This document shows, piece after piece, positions 1 through 10,895 of a stretch of DNA of 64,000 nucleotides. This DNA comes from Datisca glomerata (lineage: Eukaryota > Streptophyta > Magnoliopsida > Cucurbitales > Datiscaceae), in contig QANY01002235.1 of assembly GCA_003255025.1 (NCBI GenBank), positions 1,208,260-1,272,259 of the forward strand, written 5' to 3'. The notes under the pieces were generated by a model, which was given only the letters and a program-made list of their open reading frames with translations, did no database searches and was not told the DNA's origin. The first letter of the stretch is position 1, and each line of letters starts with the position of its first letter. The translations under genes and the position numbers were made by a program.

Positions 1-211
1 GATTGGTACCACAAACCAATAGGAATTGTAAAAGATTTGATCTTCATCCTTAAGAAAGTCATTTGGGAAAAATCTTCAAGAGGAGGTCCTTGAAGCGTTG
101 ACGTAGTGATAAGTTTTCCTAAACCATGACAAAATATTGTGTGTCGTATCTCTCCCTTGCCTACACATTTTCATTTCTTGCATATTTATACTTGCTATTT
201 ATATTTTTATA
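1..211 (+). repeat. 3' portion of the 5' LTR of the SIRE-like element
   Basis: The stretch beginning GATTGGTACCACAAACCAAT matches the start of the block at 9781-10002 nearly base for base with small gaps, as two LTRs of one element should. It ends near position 211, just before CTTAGTGTTTCAAG, a decayed version of the usual initiator-Met tRNA primer site. The upstream part of the LTR lies outside the window. Confidence 0.8.
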
Positions 212-225
212 CTTAGTGTTTCAAG

Positions 226-860
226 AGATTCCAGGATAGATAAAAGAGTACCTCAAGAAAGGGTGACAAGAAAATATTATGTGACATACTCACATGCTAT
301 GAATGCAAGAAATTTGGACATATCAAAGCCGATTGTCCAAACTTAGTCAACGCTCCAAATAAATTCAAATGAAGAGCATTCAAGGAAACTTGGGATGACA
401 CTGATGAAAGTGACTTTGAAGAAGAAGAAGTAGTAAACATGTGCTTTATGGCTTTGGAAGGCAATGTAAGTTCCTCTAAACTAACTTTAAATACTAAGCC
501 TAGCTATGATCATCTTGCATTAGTTTTTGAAGAAATTTGTAGAGAATTTGAAAAATTACAATTGAATAAAATTATGAAGAATGTTTAACGAAATTCCAAG
601 AAGAAAATGAGTACTGAAAGAATGAAAATCAAAGCTAATTTACATTTGATAAATATAGATCTTGTTAGATGTCAAAAGAGAGAAAAAGATTCAAATACAC
701 CACTCCAAAAGTTTACTAACAGTAGTAATAATTTAAACAAGCTTCTTGAAAATCAAAAGTATGTCTATGATAAAAGAGGATTAGGGTACACATCATTTCA
801 AAACTAAGAAAATAAAAATGTTTTTCTAAAATCGAAACAATCTCACACATACCATCCTCC
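226..860 (+). pseudogene. Copia gag remnant with zinc knuckle
   Basis: The CX2CX4HX4C zinc knuckle, CYECKKFGHIKADC, is encoded at 295-336 and would bind element RNA in the virus-like particle. It is followed by an acidic run (DDTDESDFEEEE) and NMCFMALEG, the usual order in SIRE-type Gag. The capsid part normally preceding the knuckle is missing: the LTR end is only about 80 bp upstream, so a large internal deletion removed the Gag N-terminus. Stops occur soon after the knuckle (for instance TAG at 344-346). The stretch after about 430 encodes lysine-rich, coiled-coil-like peptide fragments consistent with the end of Gag. Confidence 0.75.
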
Positions 861-1019
861 CATAATCTATCACTATTATAGAATTAGAGGGCATAAGAGT
901 TTTTCATGCATTCATAGAAATGAAGACATGTACAATGAGAAAAATGAGTGTAGTCCACATTACACTAACCATCAAGGATCCAAAAAGATTTGGGGTACCA
1001 AAAATCAATTTTTGAATAT

Positions 1020-1433
1020 ATGTGTTTTAGGTATCATCTAAGAAGGATGACAAATGGTACCTTGATAGTGGATGCTCAAAACACATGACCGGTGATAAGA
1101 TAAAGCCTACCAAAATTAGTCGGAAGAAAGAAAATGTCACAAGAGAGGAACGATCATCGATATTGGATCTATGAGTAATGATTCTTTCCTCACTATATAT
1201 AAGACTTTATTAGTAGATGATTTGAAACATAACTTACTCAATATTAGTCAACTCTATGGCAAAAACTATAAAGTAATATTTGAATACGATTTATGCTTAA
1301 TCATTGACAAAAGTTCCAACAAAGGTTTATTTTTTGAGCAAAGAGACCAAATTGTTTACACCATAGACTTAAGAGATTTTCAAATTCATAGTGAAAAATG
1401 CTTTCTCGTATTTGAAAATGATAGTTCTCTATG
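1020..1433 (+). pseudogene. Copia aspartic protease and pre-integrase remnant
   Basis: WYLDSGCSKHMTGD at 1055-1096 is the copia protease active-site segment, with the catalytic D-S-G intact. From 1171 an open stretch of 87 codons (SNDSFLTIYK...LLNISQLYGKNYKVIFEYD) matches the spacer between protease and integrase. It ends with TGA at 1432-1434, where the conserved Trp of the W-H-R-R-F/L-G-H motif would be, so one substitution probably made this stop. The HRRFRHAS sequence follows directly. Confidence 0.75.
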
Positions 1434-2400
1434 ACATAGAAGATTTAGACATGCTAGCATAGATTTATGTTCAAAACTTACAAATAATGATATTGTTAAA
1501 TGCCTTCCTAAAATTATTTTTTAAAAAGATAAAATTTATGATGCATGTCAAATGAGTAAGCAAGTCAAAATTTCTTTCAAATCAAAATATGTAGTGTCAA
1601 ACACTAGACTATTGCAGTTACTTTAGTCCTTGCAAAATTGCAACTCTTGAAGATAAACACTACACTTTTATCACAGTCGATGATTTTTCAAGATATACTT
1701 GGGTAATATTTTTCAAAAATAAAGATGAAACTTTTAAAGAAGTTAGAAAATTTAGCAAACATATTCAAAATGAAAAAAAATGTTTTATGATTTTAAAACT
1801 TAGAAGTGATCATGGTGGCAAGTTTGAAAACAAAGAATATGAAATTTTTTGCAATGAACATGGTTTTTGTCACAAATTTTCTGCTCTAAGAACCCCTCAA
1901 CAAAATGGTGGTGTTGGAAGGAAAAATTGATCCCTACAAGTAATGGCAAGAACGATATTAAATGAACATTGCTTACCCATATTTTTTTTTTGCCAAAATT
2001 GTAAACAGATCTTGCTACATTATAAATCATGTTTATATTTGTCCTTTATTAAATAAAACACACTATGAACTTTTCAATGGAAAACCCCGAATATTTCTTA
2101 TTTTAAAGTTGTTTGATGCAAATGTTTTCTTTTAAATAATAAAGACAACCTAGGAAAATTTGATTTAAAGTCTGATATAGGAATTTTCTTAGGATACTCC
2201 ACCGTTAGTAAAGCCTATAGAGTATATAATAAAAGAACTCCAGTAGTGAAAGAATCAATGCATATATGTTTTTTATGAATCTAAACTTCCTAGCGCTACT
2301 CTTGATCAAGTTGATGAAACTATTAGAAATATAGAAGATTTAGATATCAATAAAGTATCAATCGAGCCTCCAAAAGAAGTTGTCGAAGAAGATCAAAACA
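1434..2400 (+). pseudogene. Copia integrase remnant
   Basis: HRRFRHASIDLCSKL (from 1435) is the zinc-binding N-domain. DDFSRYTWVIFFKNKDETF (from about 1680) holds the first catalytic Asp, and RSDHGGKFENKEYE (about 1803) the second. In the third segment, RTPQQNGGVGRKN (about 1890-1930), the usual V-E-R reads V-G-R, so the catalytic Glu is lost, and a TGA follows shortly after. A decayed C-terminal part (NKTHYELFNGKPR, DTPPLVKPIEYIIKEL) can be followed to about 2260 across several frames. Confidence 0.75.
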
Positions 2401-2579
2401 AACTTCTAAAATAGTGGACATTTGTGAAGGATCACCCATAAGAGCTTATCGTAGGAGATATCACAAAGGGAGTAACAACTCGAGCATCATTTCAAAACAT
2501 GGGTAATGTTGCTTCCATATCTCAGTCAGAACCATTGTTTAGATGTTGGGAAAGATGAGTAGGGGATAATTGTCATGCA

Positions 2580-3800
2580 AGCAGAATTAAATCAATTTGA
2601 AAAAAATGAGGTATGAGAACTTGTTCCTAGATCAGTTAATAAAACAATAATATAGTAAGTGAAAATGTAATAGCAACTAGAAATAAAGCTAGGCTAGTAG
2701 CTCAAGGATATAACCAACAATAATGAATAGACTTTGATGAAATCTTTACTCATGTTGCTAGACTAGAATCAATTCCAATGCTCTTAGCTTTTGCGTTCAA
2801 AAACTTTATTTATTTTTTATCAAAATGGATGTCAAAGGTGTCTTTTTAAATGGATACATCATGGAGGAGGTGTTTGTAGAACAACCTTCTGGTTTTCAAA
2901 TTTTAAATTTTTCAAACCATGTGTATAAACTTAAAAATGCTTTATATGGCTTAAATGCTCCTTGAGCGTGGTATGAAAAGTTAAGAAAGTTTCTTGCTGA
3001 TGATGGTTGTATGACACAATGAGCAAGGAGTTTGAGATAAGCATGATGAGAGAATTAAATTTCTTTCTTAGACTCCAAATAAATCAAATGGACGATGGCA
3101 TCTTCATAAGTCAAGAAGAGTATATCAAGGACCTACTCAAGAGGCTTGGAATGGAGAACGTAAAATCTAGCAATACGCCTAAGAGTACAACCATGAAGCT
3201 AGATAAGGATGAAAAAGGTAAAATGTCGAAGTTACAAAATACCGTGGTATGATTGGCTCATTACTTTACTTAACTGTAAGTATATCTGATGTCATACTTA
3301 GTATTTGTTTGTATTCACGATTTCAAACTTGTCCTAGAGAGTCACACTTTCCTATTAATAGAATTTTTAAATATCTGCATGGACTACCCAATTTGGCATT
3401 CGATATCCAAAATGTGAATCCTTTGAGCTAGTTAGTTTTTCACACGCTGATTTTCTGGTAGCCTAACTGATAGAAAGAGTACAATTGGCACTTATCAATT
3501 CTTAGGCAATCTCACTTGTTTACTGATTTAGTAAGAAGCAAAATTTGTTAGCCTTTTCCACTGCTGAAGCCGAATATACTTCGGTCAGTAGTTGTTATGC
3601 TCCAATTTTGTGGATGAAACAAACTTTAAGAGATTTGGGCTTTGATTTCAAGAATCCTATTTTGCACTCTCACACAAAACATATCACTTGAGTTTGTGAA
3701 TACATTAAATCAACTAGCTGACGTTTTTACAAAACAATTGAGTGTTGAAAACTTTTGTAAAAATAGACTTGCATTGAGAGTTTTGAACATTGAGTAGTTT
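2580..3800 (+). pseudogene. Copia reverse transcriptase-RNase H remnant
   Basis: The reverse transcriptase part shows MDVKGVFLNGYIMEEVFVEQPSGFQ-like coding at 2825-2900 and a clean 81-codon run at 3007-3252 (KEFEISMMRELNFFLRLQINQ, then EEYIKDLLKRLGMENVKSSNTP). The segment that should carry the catalytic YVDD is absent: the frame passes from DDGC (about 3000) straight to the E-F-E-I-S-M region, so the core was deleted. RNase H survives as LTDRKSTIGTYQFLGN (about 3465) and AEAEYTSVSSCYAPILWMKQ (about 3567). The polyprotein ends near 3797 with LADVFTKQLSVENF...LRVLNIE and a stop. Confidence 0.8.
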
Positions 3801-4169
3801 TTTTTCATTTATTTTCACTTATAAAATTCAATGTATGATTTGCATATAAATATCAAATTATAGTTATATGCGCAACAGAGAATAGTGTTGAGATGGAAAA
3901 ATCAAAAGCTAAAATATGGACATAGGAGAAAAATTACAACAATGAGGGAGCACATATATAACTCTAAACCTTAGAGTATAAAATAGAAATGAAGTAAAAC
4001 TTTAAGGAAATTTTGAAAATTCTTCAAAATATCCCGTCATCGTGCAAACCGGTCCAACCAGTTTGAGAACCGTGCGCACTGTTTGCTACAGTAACGGGTA
4101 TAAATTTCACTATGGCCCCTAAAACTAATATAATTTTTTGATCCGCCTCCATCTTCCCTTCTCTTCTCT

Positions 4170-4384
4170 CCTTCCAGTAAACAAATACTCAATCCGGCGC
4201 TGAAGGAAAACCGACATCCACACCTTGCCCTCAAACTGATGATATCACTCAATCCGGCCACCCAACTCACTCCATTCAGCAAACACAATTTGAAGAAGAC
4301 ATTCGTCGAGAACGACATGCTTACTACATGTCCATTATGAGTGCCATTCAGGGCTTTCCACCTCAGTTTCTGAGTGATGCATAA
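4170..4384 (+). pseudogene. Possible env-like ORF remnant downstream of pol
   Basis: About 70 codons stay open here and end at TAA 4382-4384. They encode a hydrophilic peptide with the short element TQSG twice and the tail FEEDIRRERHAYYMSIMSAI. The position after pol and before the purine tract is where SIRE-type elements carry their extra ORF, but I see no signal peptide or membrane segment and cannot match it to a known product. The preceding part (3800-4165) is non-coding and has CCGGT-rich motifs also found in the LTR at 9370-9540. Confidence 0.35.
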
Positions 4385-4574
4385 ATTTTAGTTTTTTTCT
4401 TCATGCATGTCTATTGTCTTGGTTTGTATCTTATGTTATTCTTTTTTATAATGACAAATGGGAGAAAGAGTAATGTTTTTATAAGCACGTATTTTCTCTA
4501 TGCACATGTCATGTGTTTATTTCCCTTTTATTTCTCTTCTTTAATTTTTTATTAAATGGAATATATTTAGGGGG

Positions 4575-4836
4575 AGTAATAGTGATGTAGATACTGTATT
4601 TTATCCGGCCCAATAATTTTTATACACACACTTTATTTATTGGTCCATATACTAGCATAAGATTATACCTATGGTTTTAAAAAGAAAGCCCAATTGTAAA
4701 AAATAAAATTGAGTCCAAAGACTAAAAAATAGGGAAAACTTGCACTATAGACAAGTTTTAGTAGTAATGTGTTAAGCAATAACCATGTTTCTATAAGGTA
4801 AATAACAGGTTTCTAAAATGGTCAATAATTTTAGAC
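4575..4836. other. Non-coding DNA at the invasion point of the SIRE-like tail
   Basis: AT-rich, no coding potential. ATATATTTAGGG followed by a purine-rich AGTAAT occurs at 4561 and again at 8884. Everything between looks like later insertions into the tail of the copia element. Confidence 0.4.
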
Positions 4837-5672
4837 CAAAATATCATTCATCTATATAAATCAACAAACCTATTAATTCGGGTAAATCAAAAGGAAGTTA
4901 TTGATATACTCATTCTATATACCCTATAATTAAGGAAAAATTATGTGTTTAGATTATTACGGTAAACCTACAAATAATTTAGTAGTTTAATTATAAAAAT
5001 CCCAACAAAACCGCGTCCCCTTAATAAATGGAACAATGATCTACTTGGAAAATTCAATCTACAATCAATTGAAAACTAAAATATAAATCAACTTTCAAAA
5101 AATATTAAGTATTTGAAAATTAGAACATCCCGCTCATTCATCAACCATTAGGTAACCTCCATGTTATTAAGTGAAACTCAAACAAAATTTGAAATAAATC
5201 AATGATATTTAAATAAAAAAAGAGAAATATAAAAACTTAAAGTAATAATTCAGGGTAAATGAATTGATAATTAATGATATACTAAGTAGAAAGTGTATGA
5301 TTAAGGAAATGTTTTTTTATTGAAAAATTATAAAATCAATCAAATAATATCATTAACATTTTAAAATTCTCCTAAATAAGCAAATCCAGCCCTTTGCTCA
5401 ACCAATAGGTAAATAATTTTTAATTAATCTCCTATTAAATACAACTAATATAGTTTTTGAGTTTTACCAATGATAATTCGAAGAAAAAAATAAAAAATAT
5501 AAAAAGTTGACTCCTTTGCCAAATAAACACTTCATTGAAGGAAAAGGTAAATCATTTTTTCCTATCTATTGACTATTTTTAATCAATTTTCACTGACATC
5601 CAAATTTCTTTTTCAATAGAGGTGATGTACCTTTGCCATCAATGGAGTTTCTCTCTCGTAAATGAATTTTTT
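4837..5672 (+). repeat. Tandem duplication, copy 1 (about 0.84 kb)
   Basis: From about 4841 to 5672 the sequence is nearly repeated, in the same order and orientation, at 5673-6641. Shared landmarks are the block around TCTATATAAATCAACAAACC, the block around CATCCCGCTCATTCATCAAC, and the closing GGAGTTTCTCTCTCGTAAAT. No coding potential. Copy 1 lacks about 120 bp present in copy 2. Confidence 0.9.
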
Positions 5673-6641
5673 CAAAATACCATCCGTCTATATAAATCAA
5701 CAAACCTATTTATTCGTGTAAATCAAAAGGAAGTTATTGATATACTCATTCTATATACCCTATAATTAAGAAAAATTATATGTTTAGATTATTATGGTCA
5801 ACCTACAAATATTTTAGTAGTTTAATTATAAAAATCCCATAAAAACGCCTCCCCTTAATAAATGGAACAATGATCTACTTGGAAAATTCAATCTACAATT
5901 AATTGAAAACTAAAATATAAATCAACTTTTTGAAAAATATTAAGTATTTGAAAATTAGAACATCCCGCTCATTCATCAACCATTAGGTAAATCAACTTCA
6001 ACCTCCATCCTATTACGTGAAACTCAAACAAAATTTGAAATAAATCAATGATATTAAAATAAAAAAAGAGAAATATAAAAACTTAAACTAATAATTCGGG
6101 GTAAATGAATTGATAATTAATGATATACTAATTAGAAAGTGTATGATTAAGGAAATGTTTTTATTGAAAAATTATAAAATCAATCAAATAATATCATTAA
6201 GATTTTAAAATTTGAAAACCCCCTAAAATCTTGCATCCATTTAATCACGTTTCAACCACCTATTAATGATATACTATTATAATTGAGAAAAAATAACAAT
6301 CAAAATAAACTAACCATAATTAAAAAAAATTAAATTTCAAAAATAAGAAAATCCCGCACTTTGCTCAACCAATAGGTAAATAATTCTCAATCAATCTCCT
6401 ACTAAATACAACTAATACAGTTTTTGAGTTTCACCATTGATAATTCAAAGAAAAAAATAAAAAAATATAAAAAGTTGACTCCTTTGCCGAAGAAAATACT
6501 TCATTGAAGGAAAAGGTAAATCATTTTCCCTATCTATTGACTATTTTTTAATCGATTTTCACTGACATCCAAAAAAGATTTTCGATAGAGGTGATTTACC
6601 TTTGCCAGTCAATGGAGTTTCTCTCTCGTAAATGAATTTTT
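5673..6641 (+). repeat. Tandem duplication, copy 2 (about 0.97 kb)
   Basis: Direct neighbour of copy 1 with small scattered differences. It contains an extra segment at about 6211-6335 (from TTTGAAAACCCCCTAAAATC), bounded on both sides by sequence shared with copy 1. Either copy 1 lost this piece or copy 2 gained it. Confidence 0.9.
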
Positions 6642-7158
6642 TCCTCGTCAATGGAGTTATTCCTCATCAATGGAGTTACCTTTTGCCATCAATACTCTGT
6701 TTCAGGTGGGCATCGATGGAAGTTTGTCGACGTCAATGACAGTCAATCGATCTGCCATAGTTGCAGTTCAGACACACTACGTCAACATGATGAAATCTGT
6801 CAATGTTGCTGGTTCAAAATGCGGATGAATGCTAGAAAAAAAATAGTTTGCTTGCGTATAGATTTTTCTGAAACAATCAAAGAGATTCTAGAAAAAGAAA
6901 ATAGTTAAAAATCCAAAAAAAATAAAAATTTTCAATGATTATCAATCGGTTATGGAAAAAAGATTATTTCCATAACTGAAAATCCAAATATGTAGCTTAA
7001 TAATGATAAGATATAGATAATTATATAATCTTAAATTTAAAAAAGTTAAAATCAATACTAAATCTGGATTATTCTCTTAATTAATTACATTGGTCTCATA
7101 CAATCAATAACAACAAATCAATTATAAAGGGTAAATCTGTCCACTGTAAAATGAGAGA
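6642..7158. other. AT-rich DNA, no gene recognised
   Basis: An 85-codon open frame at 6651-6908 has several cysteines (ICHSCSS, EICQCCWFKM) but matches no family I know. It begins inside short repeats of CAATGGAGTT, so I do not call it a gene. Confidence 0.4.
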
Positions 7159-8850
7159 AAAAAATCGATGATGTGACATCCCCGAATATGCTATTTACCT
7201 AAAAAAGTCAGGCTATTGCATAAGTCAAGCTTCTAGACTTGGCTAATAGCCCAAATATTAAAAAAAAATAAAAAAATAGAGCTAAATACTAAAAACTAAA
7301 AGAAACCGTAATGTTGTTTATAAAAGGAGAGTGAATCTTCACTTGAAGAGGATGTCTTTTAAAGAGAGAAAGTGACGTAGTTCTCTTAGAAAGAGAAAGA
7401 AAGTAAGTTGTCTTTGAGAGAAAAGAAGATAAAGATTTGTTTATTACTCTTCATTTTTCTTTCATTTGCACTCTTATGATATTTTAAATTTCGTTCACTT
7501 TATTTAAAAATAGAAGTATTATTCATTGTTCTTCATGTTTTCTTATTTATGCTCTTCAAGTGTAATTTTTCTTCTCTTTTCAAAAAAAATTATATAGAAG
7601 TATTTGTCTTCTTTCTTCATTTTTGTACTCCTATCTTGAATTATATTTTAATATATCCATGATTTTCTTTTCGATAATGAGATATATTTTGTCATCAACT
7701 CAATTAATAAGAGTGATGATAAATAAATGAGTTGAAAGTACAATCAACCTAATTTATGAGTTGAAAGTGTACATACAATGCAAGAAAATTTCTTTCAAAA
7801 TCTCATAATATATATATATATCATGTAGTATATTAAATATCTACATAGATAAAAATTGTATATACATAGAGGGTTTAATCTTAATTTGTTTATAATATTA
7901 TAAACAAAATAAACAAATAAACAAATAAATAAACAAATAATAAAAAGAAGTTTGGGAAGGACAGAGGGATGGAATCCTCCCTTCTGACATAGCCACAACT
8001 TTTGTTTTTCCACAATGTTTTTATTTTATTTTATTTCATATTAATTTTTCTTCTTCTTAATACATGTTTATCTCATGTTGTTTCACTTCAAATGATGTTT
8101 TTTGTTTGCCTTCTATATGTTTTGTATTTTTTTCTATTTTACACATTTTCTTCATTTTTGTCACACGTTTTTTTATCATTTTAAAATTTACTTTCTTCTT
8201 TTTACACTTTCTCCTTCATAGTTATTGTTTATTTATTATTTATTTATGTATGATTAGCATATTGTCATGTTTATAATGTGATATTATCTTATTCATTTAT
8301 ATTATAATAAATTTATATATGCATGGGTCACAATCATAATATTTAAATTTAAATTTTGTTAATTTTAATATTTAGTTTTTCTTTAAATAGTTTCCTACGA
8401 TGAACTTTGAGATTTTTAAAATACAAAATCTTCTCAAACTATTAACGTGGGATGTTATTTTTGGCATGCCTAAAATAACTCCAATAATGTTTTGTTTTAA
8501 AAAAAATGAAATGCTTTTCAACGACCCTTGTACCACACATTAAATGTCATTTATTGTGTTTCATTTTATGCACAAGACATACTTAATGTGACATTAAAAA
8601 ATAAATTTCATTTATTTTTTTACTAATTCATTTTTTACATAATTTGTATAGCGTTTTGATTAAATTTGATAACGATTTTAATAATAGGTGTTGTGGGGTG
8701 CTAATACATTCCTTACACACAAATGACTCACATACCAATTTTGAGTTTTTGTAGACCAAAGCTTTATTTTTAAATTGTTTGGTCAATCACGCACTGAAAT
8801 GATTGTGACCACTTCGAATTTGTTTTTCAAAATATATGTTTCAATAGACA
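7159..8850 (+). repeat. Putative Ty3/gypsy (Tat-type) LTR remnant
   Basis: The block opens with TGACATCCCCGAATATG (about 7170) and contains a 5'-leader-like purine-rich region (7340-7440). Near 8694 it holds GGGGTGCTAATACATTCC followed by ACACAAATGACTCAC and a long GACCAAAGC...TTGGTCAATCACGC stretch. This resembles the LTR end and primer-site area of plant Tat/Ogre-type elements. No second copy is in the window, so limits are approximate and the call rests on remembered family features. Confidence 0.35.
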
Positions 8851-9007
8851 CTCAGCATCGCAGGCACGTTGTGACGAATGACATATATTTAGGGAAAGTA
8901 ATTTAATGGCATGTACTCGTTGACATTATCTTTTACGATTATTTACATGTTTTATTACACTTGATTATTCTTTTAAAATATTATATCACTTAATGGTTTG
9001 TCATCAT

Positions 9008-9022
9008 AAAAAAGTGGGGGAT
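9008..9022 (+). other. Polypurine tract of the SIRE-like element
   Basis: AAAAAAGTGGGGGA directly precedes TGTTGATCC, the start of the 3' LTR. This is where plus-strand DNA synthesis would be primed. Confidence 0.75.
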
Positions 9023-10002
9023 TGTTGATCCTATTGCTCTAAAATAAATTTTGATGATAACAAATCATTAAAGTATTATTAATGAGTTAAATCAAGCGTA
9101 CAATAATAACCACAAGATGAATGTATGGAAAACCTGAAGAAATGAATGTGAAGAATTTATTTTGTTTTCATGTATTTTGTAATAGGAATTCACTTACGTT
9201 TATTTAATTTTTCTAGGCTCAAGAATACAGTAAAAATCACACCGCCTAGAAATAATCGACCCTCTCAGTCCCAAAATATGTTAAAATAAGCCCCATAAGC
9301 TAGAAAGTTCACAAATGCCCTTGAAAGACCCGTATGGACAAGTGAATACGATGAACCATGACGTTTTGGGTGAAAAACCAGTCAAACCGGTTGGAACCAG
9401 TGCGTCGATTTGTAATTAAGAACATTACTTCCTTAATTGTCAAACGGGTCCTATCGATAAGAGAAACCAGTGCACCGGTTTGACTAAAATGGAAAACCTT
9501 AAATCAAGCACCGGTTCTCCAAACTAGTTGGACTGGTTCTGGCTGATTTTCATCCTATATAAATAGGTGAGCCATTTCACATTCTCCGGCACACTTCCAA
9601 GAAAGCATTCTATACGCTCTTTGATATTCTCACAACCTTGTCTTGTATTCTTGAGCTTAGAGTTATTAAATCTTCTTGAGTGAGAAAAATATAATTGTGA
9701 GTGAAGAAAATAATTGTGAGAGAGGTCGGGAAAATTTTGTAAGAGATTTGAAGATCTCAAAGAGCATTATTGTCAAAGCATGATTGGTACCACAAACCAA
9801 TAGAGATAGTAAAAGTTTTGATCCACTCTTAAGAAGCTCGTTTGAGAAAAATCCTAAAGGGGAGATCTTTGAAGCGTGGATGCAGGGATAAACTTTTCCG
9901 AACCATGATAAAATATTGTGTGTCGTATCTCTCTTCTTACTCTCTTTACATTTATACATTTTTATTTCTTGCTCGTTTATACTTGCTTATTATATTTTTG
10001 CA
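9023..10002 (+). repeat. 3' LTR of the SIRE-like element
   Basis: The LTR runs from TGTTGATCCTATTG to TATATTTTTGCA and starts with TG and ends with CA. Its last 220 bp match positions 1-211. It carries repeated CCGGTTY/AACCAGT motifs at 9370-9540 that may be promoter repeats. The bases following it, CTTGGTATTAAG, look like a primer-binding site rather than a random flank. Confidence 0.8.
9554..9568 (+). promoter_or_regulatory. LTR TATA box
   Basis: CCTATATAAATAGG lies in the middle of the LTR, followed within 30-40 bp by a pyrimidine-rich stretch ending CTTCCAAG. This is the arrangement expected for the R-region start of a plant LTR promoter. Confidence 0.6.
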
Positions 10003-10120
10003 CTTGGTATTAAGTATGATATACGTTATGTTTAATTTTTTAATGTTACACATTCACCCAATTCACCCCGTTGACCATACCGAACCTTCAATAAAAACTG
10101 TTTAATACTTGCTTTTGATT

Positions 10121-10456
10121 TAGGAGATGAGAAATTTCGGGAGGTGGCAATGGCATTGCCTGAATCATGCGTTTGGGTTGTATTGCGACAAATTAACAGT
10201 TCTGGAGGGCGGCCTTTGTCTATGTCAGTGTGATCAAAGTCTAGCTGATGGAAGAGTATGGTGTGAGGGAGTCATGGGCTAAATTGTTTACAGTTTCAGG
10301 TGGAACATGATCTAGAAATAGAAGTTGTTCTTCTCAGTTTCAGTCACTTTGCTTTGCAGATAGCAGAGAAATTGTTGTAGTTATTAGTGGACGAGATCTA
10401 GTGAAGTATGATCCTAAAGAAAACACATATCAGAGTATGAATCGTGACTGCCCGTA
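10121..10456 (+). pseudogene. F-box protein C-terminal (FBA-type) pseudogene fragment
   Basis: Pieces in different frames line up in the order of a plant F-box associated domain. They are DEKFREVAMALPES (about 10125), LTVLEGGLCLCQCD (about 10197), EEYGVRESWAKLFTVSGG (about 10250), and CFADSREIVVVISGRDLVKYDPKENTYQSM (about 10355). Plant F-box proteins recruit substrates to SCF ubiquitin ligases. The F-box itself is absent, at least two frameshifts and stops occur, and the fragment starts just after the copia LTR. The TTTGATTTAG before GAGATGAG looks like a relic 3' splice site. Dead remnant. Confidence 0.7.
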
Positions 10457-10895
10457 TTCCCGGCAACTCTTTACGTAGAGAGTTTAGTTTCAAGGGACAG
10501 GGACAATCGGAACAATCGGCAAGAACGAAGTCGAGAGTTGAAAAGGAAAATTGTTGACCGCTAGAAAAGTGAGATGAGACAGATTTCGTAATTCCTTGCA
10601 ACGTCGTTTAATTTTGCATATCACAATGCATTGTACACCTTTTCTGTTATCATAAAATTGCTCCAAATTTGGGTTACACAGTGATTTACACGTTATTAAA
10701 AGAGATTCTGCTCTGTTCTCTTCCACTATTTGATAATTAATCTTTATCTTTCCCAAACTGTCTTTCTTCCACTTTCTGGTTCCACATCATGAATTCAACT
10801 GAACCTTGGGTTGTAAGGCTCAGTTCTAAGGATTAAACATTGATATGTTTTAAGATAGTTCCTTGTTCTATAACAGTGTCTTTCGAAGAAAAAAC
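10457..10895. other. Spacer, 3' flank of the kinase gene
   Basis: No coding signal. The part just above 10895, read on the minus strand, is the likely 3' UTR of the kinase gene. No sharp polyadenylation signal can be fixed by eye. Confidence 0.4.

Larger units (their letters stand above)
1..10002 (+). mobile_element. Degenerate SIRE-like Ty1/copia retrotransposon (composite)
   Basis: The order LTR end, gag zinc knuckle, protease, integrase, reverse transcriptase, RNase H, long 3' tail, purine tract, LTR is that of a plant copia element read on the plus strand. Bases 1-211 match the last part of the LTR at 9023-10002, so this is one element whose 5' LTR is cut by the window edge. The CYECKKFGH-type zinc knuckle followed by an acidic segment ending NMCFMAL, and the extra region after pol, are typical of the SIRE/Maximus lineage. 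The coding part is full of stops and frameshifts. Foreign DNA fills much of 4.58-8.88 kb. It cannot be active. Confidence 0.85.

Noticed and set aside
6651..6908. 85-codon frame with several CxxC-like pairs, a possible zinc protein
   Set aside because: No family match, it starts inside short CAATGGAGTT repeats, and it has no promoter or splice context.
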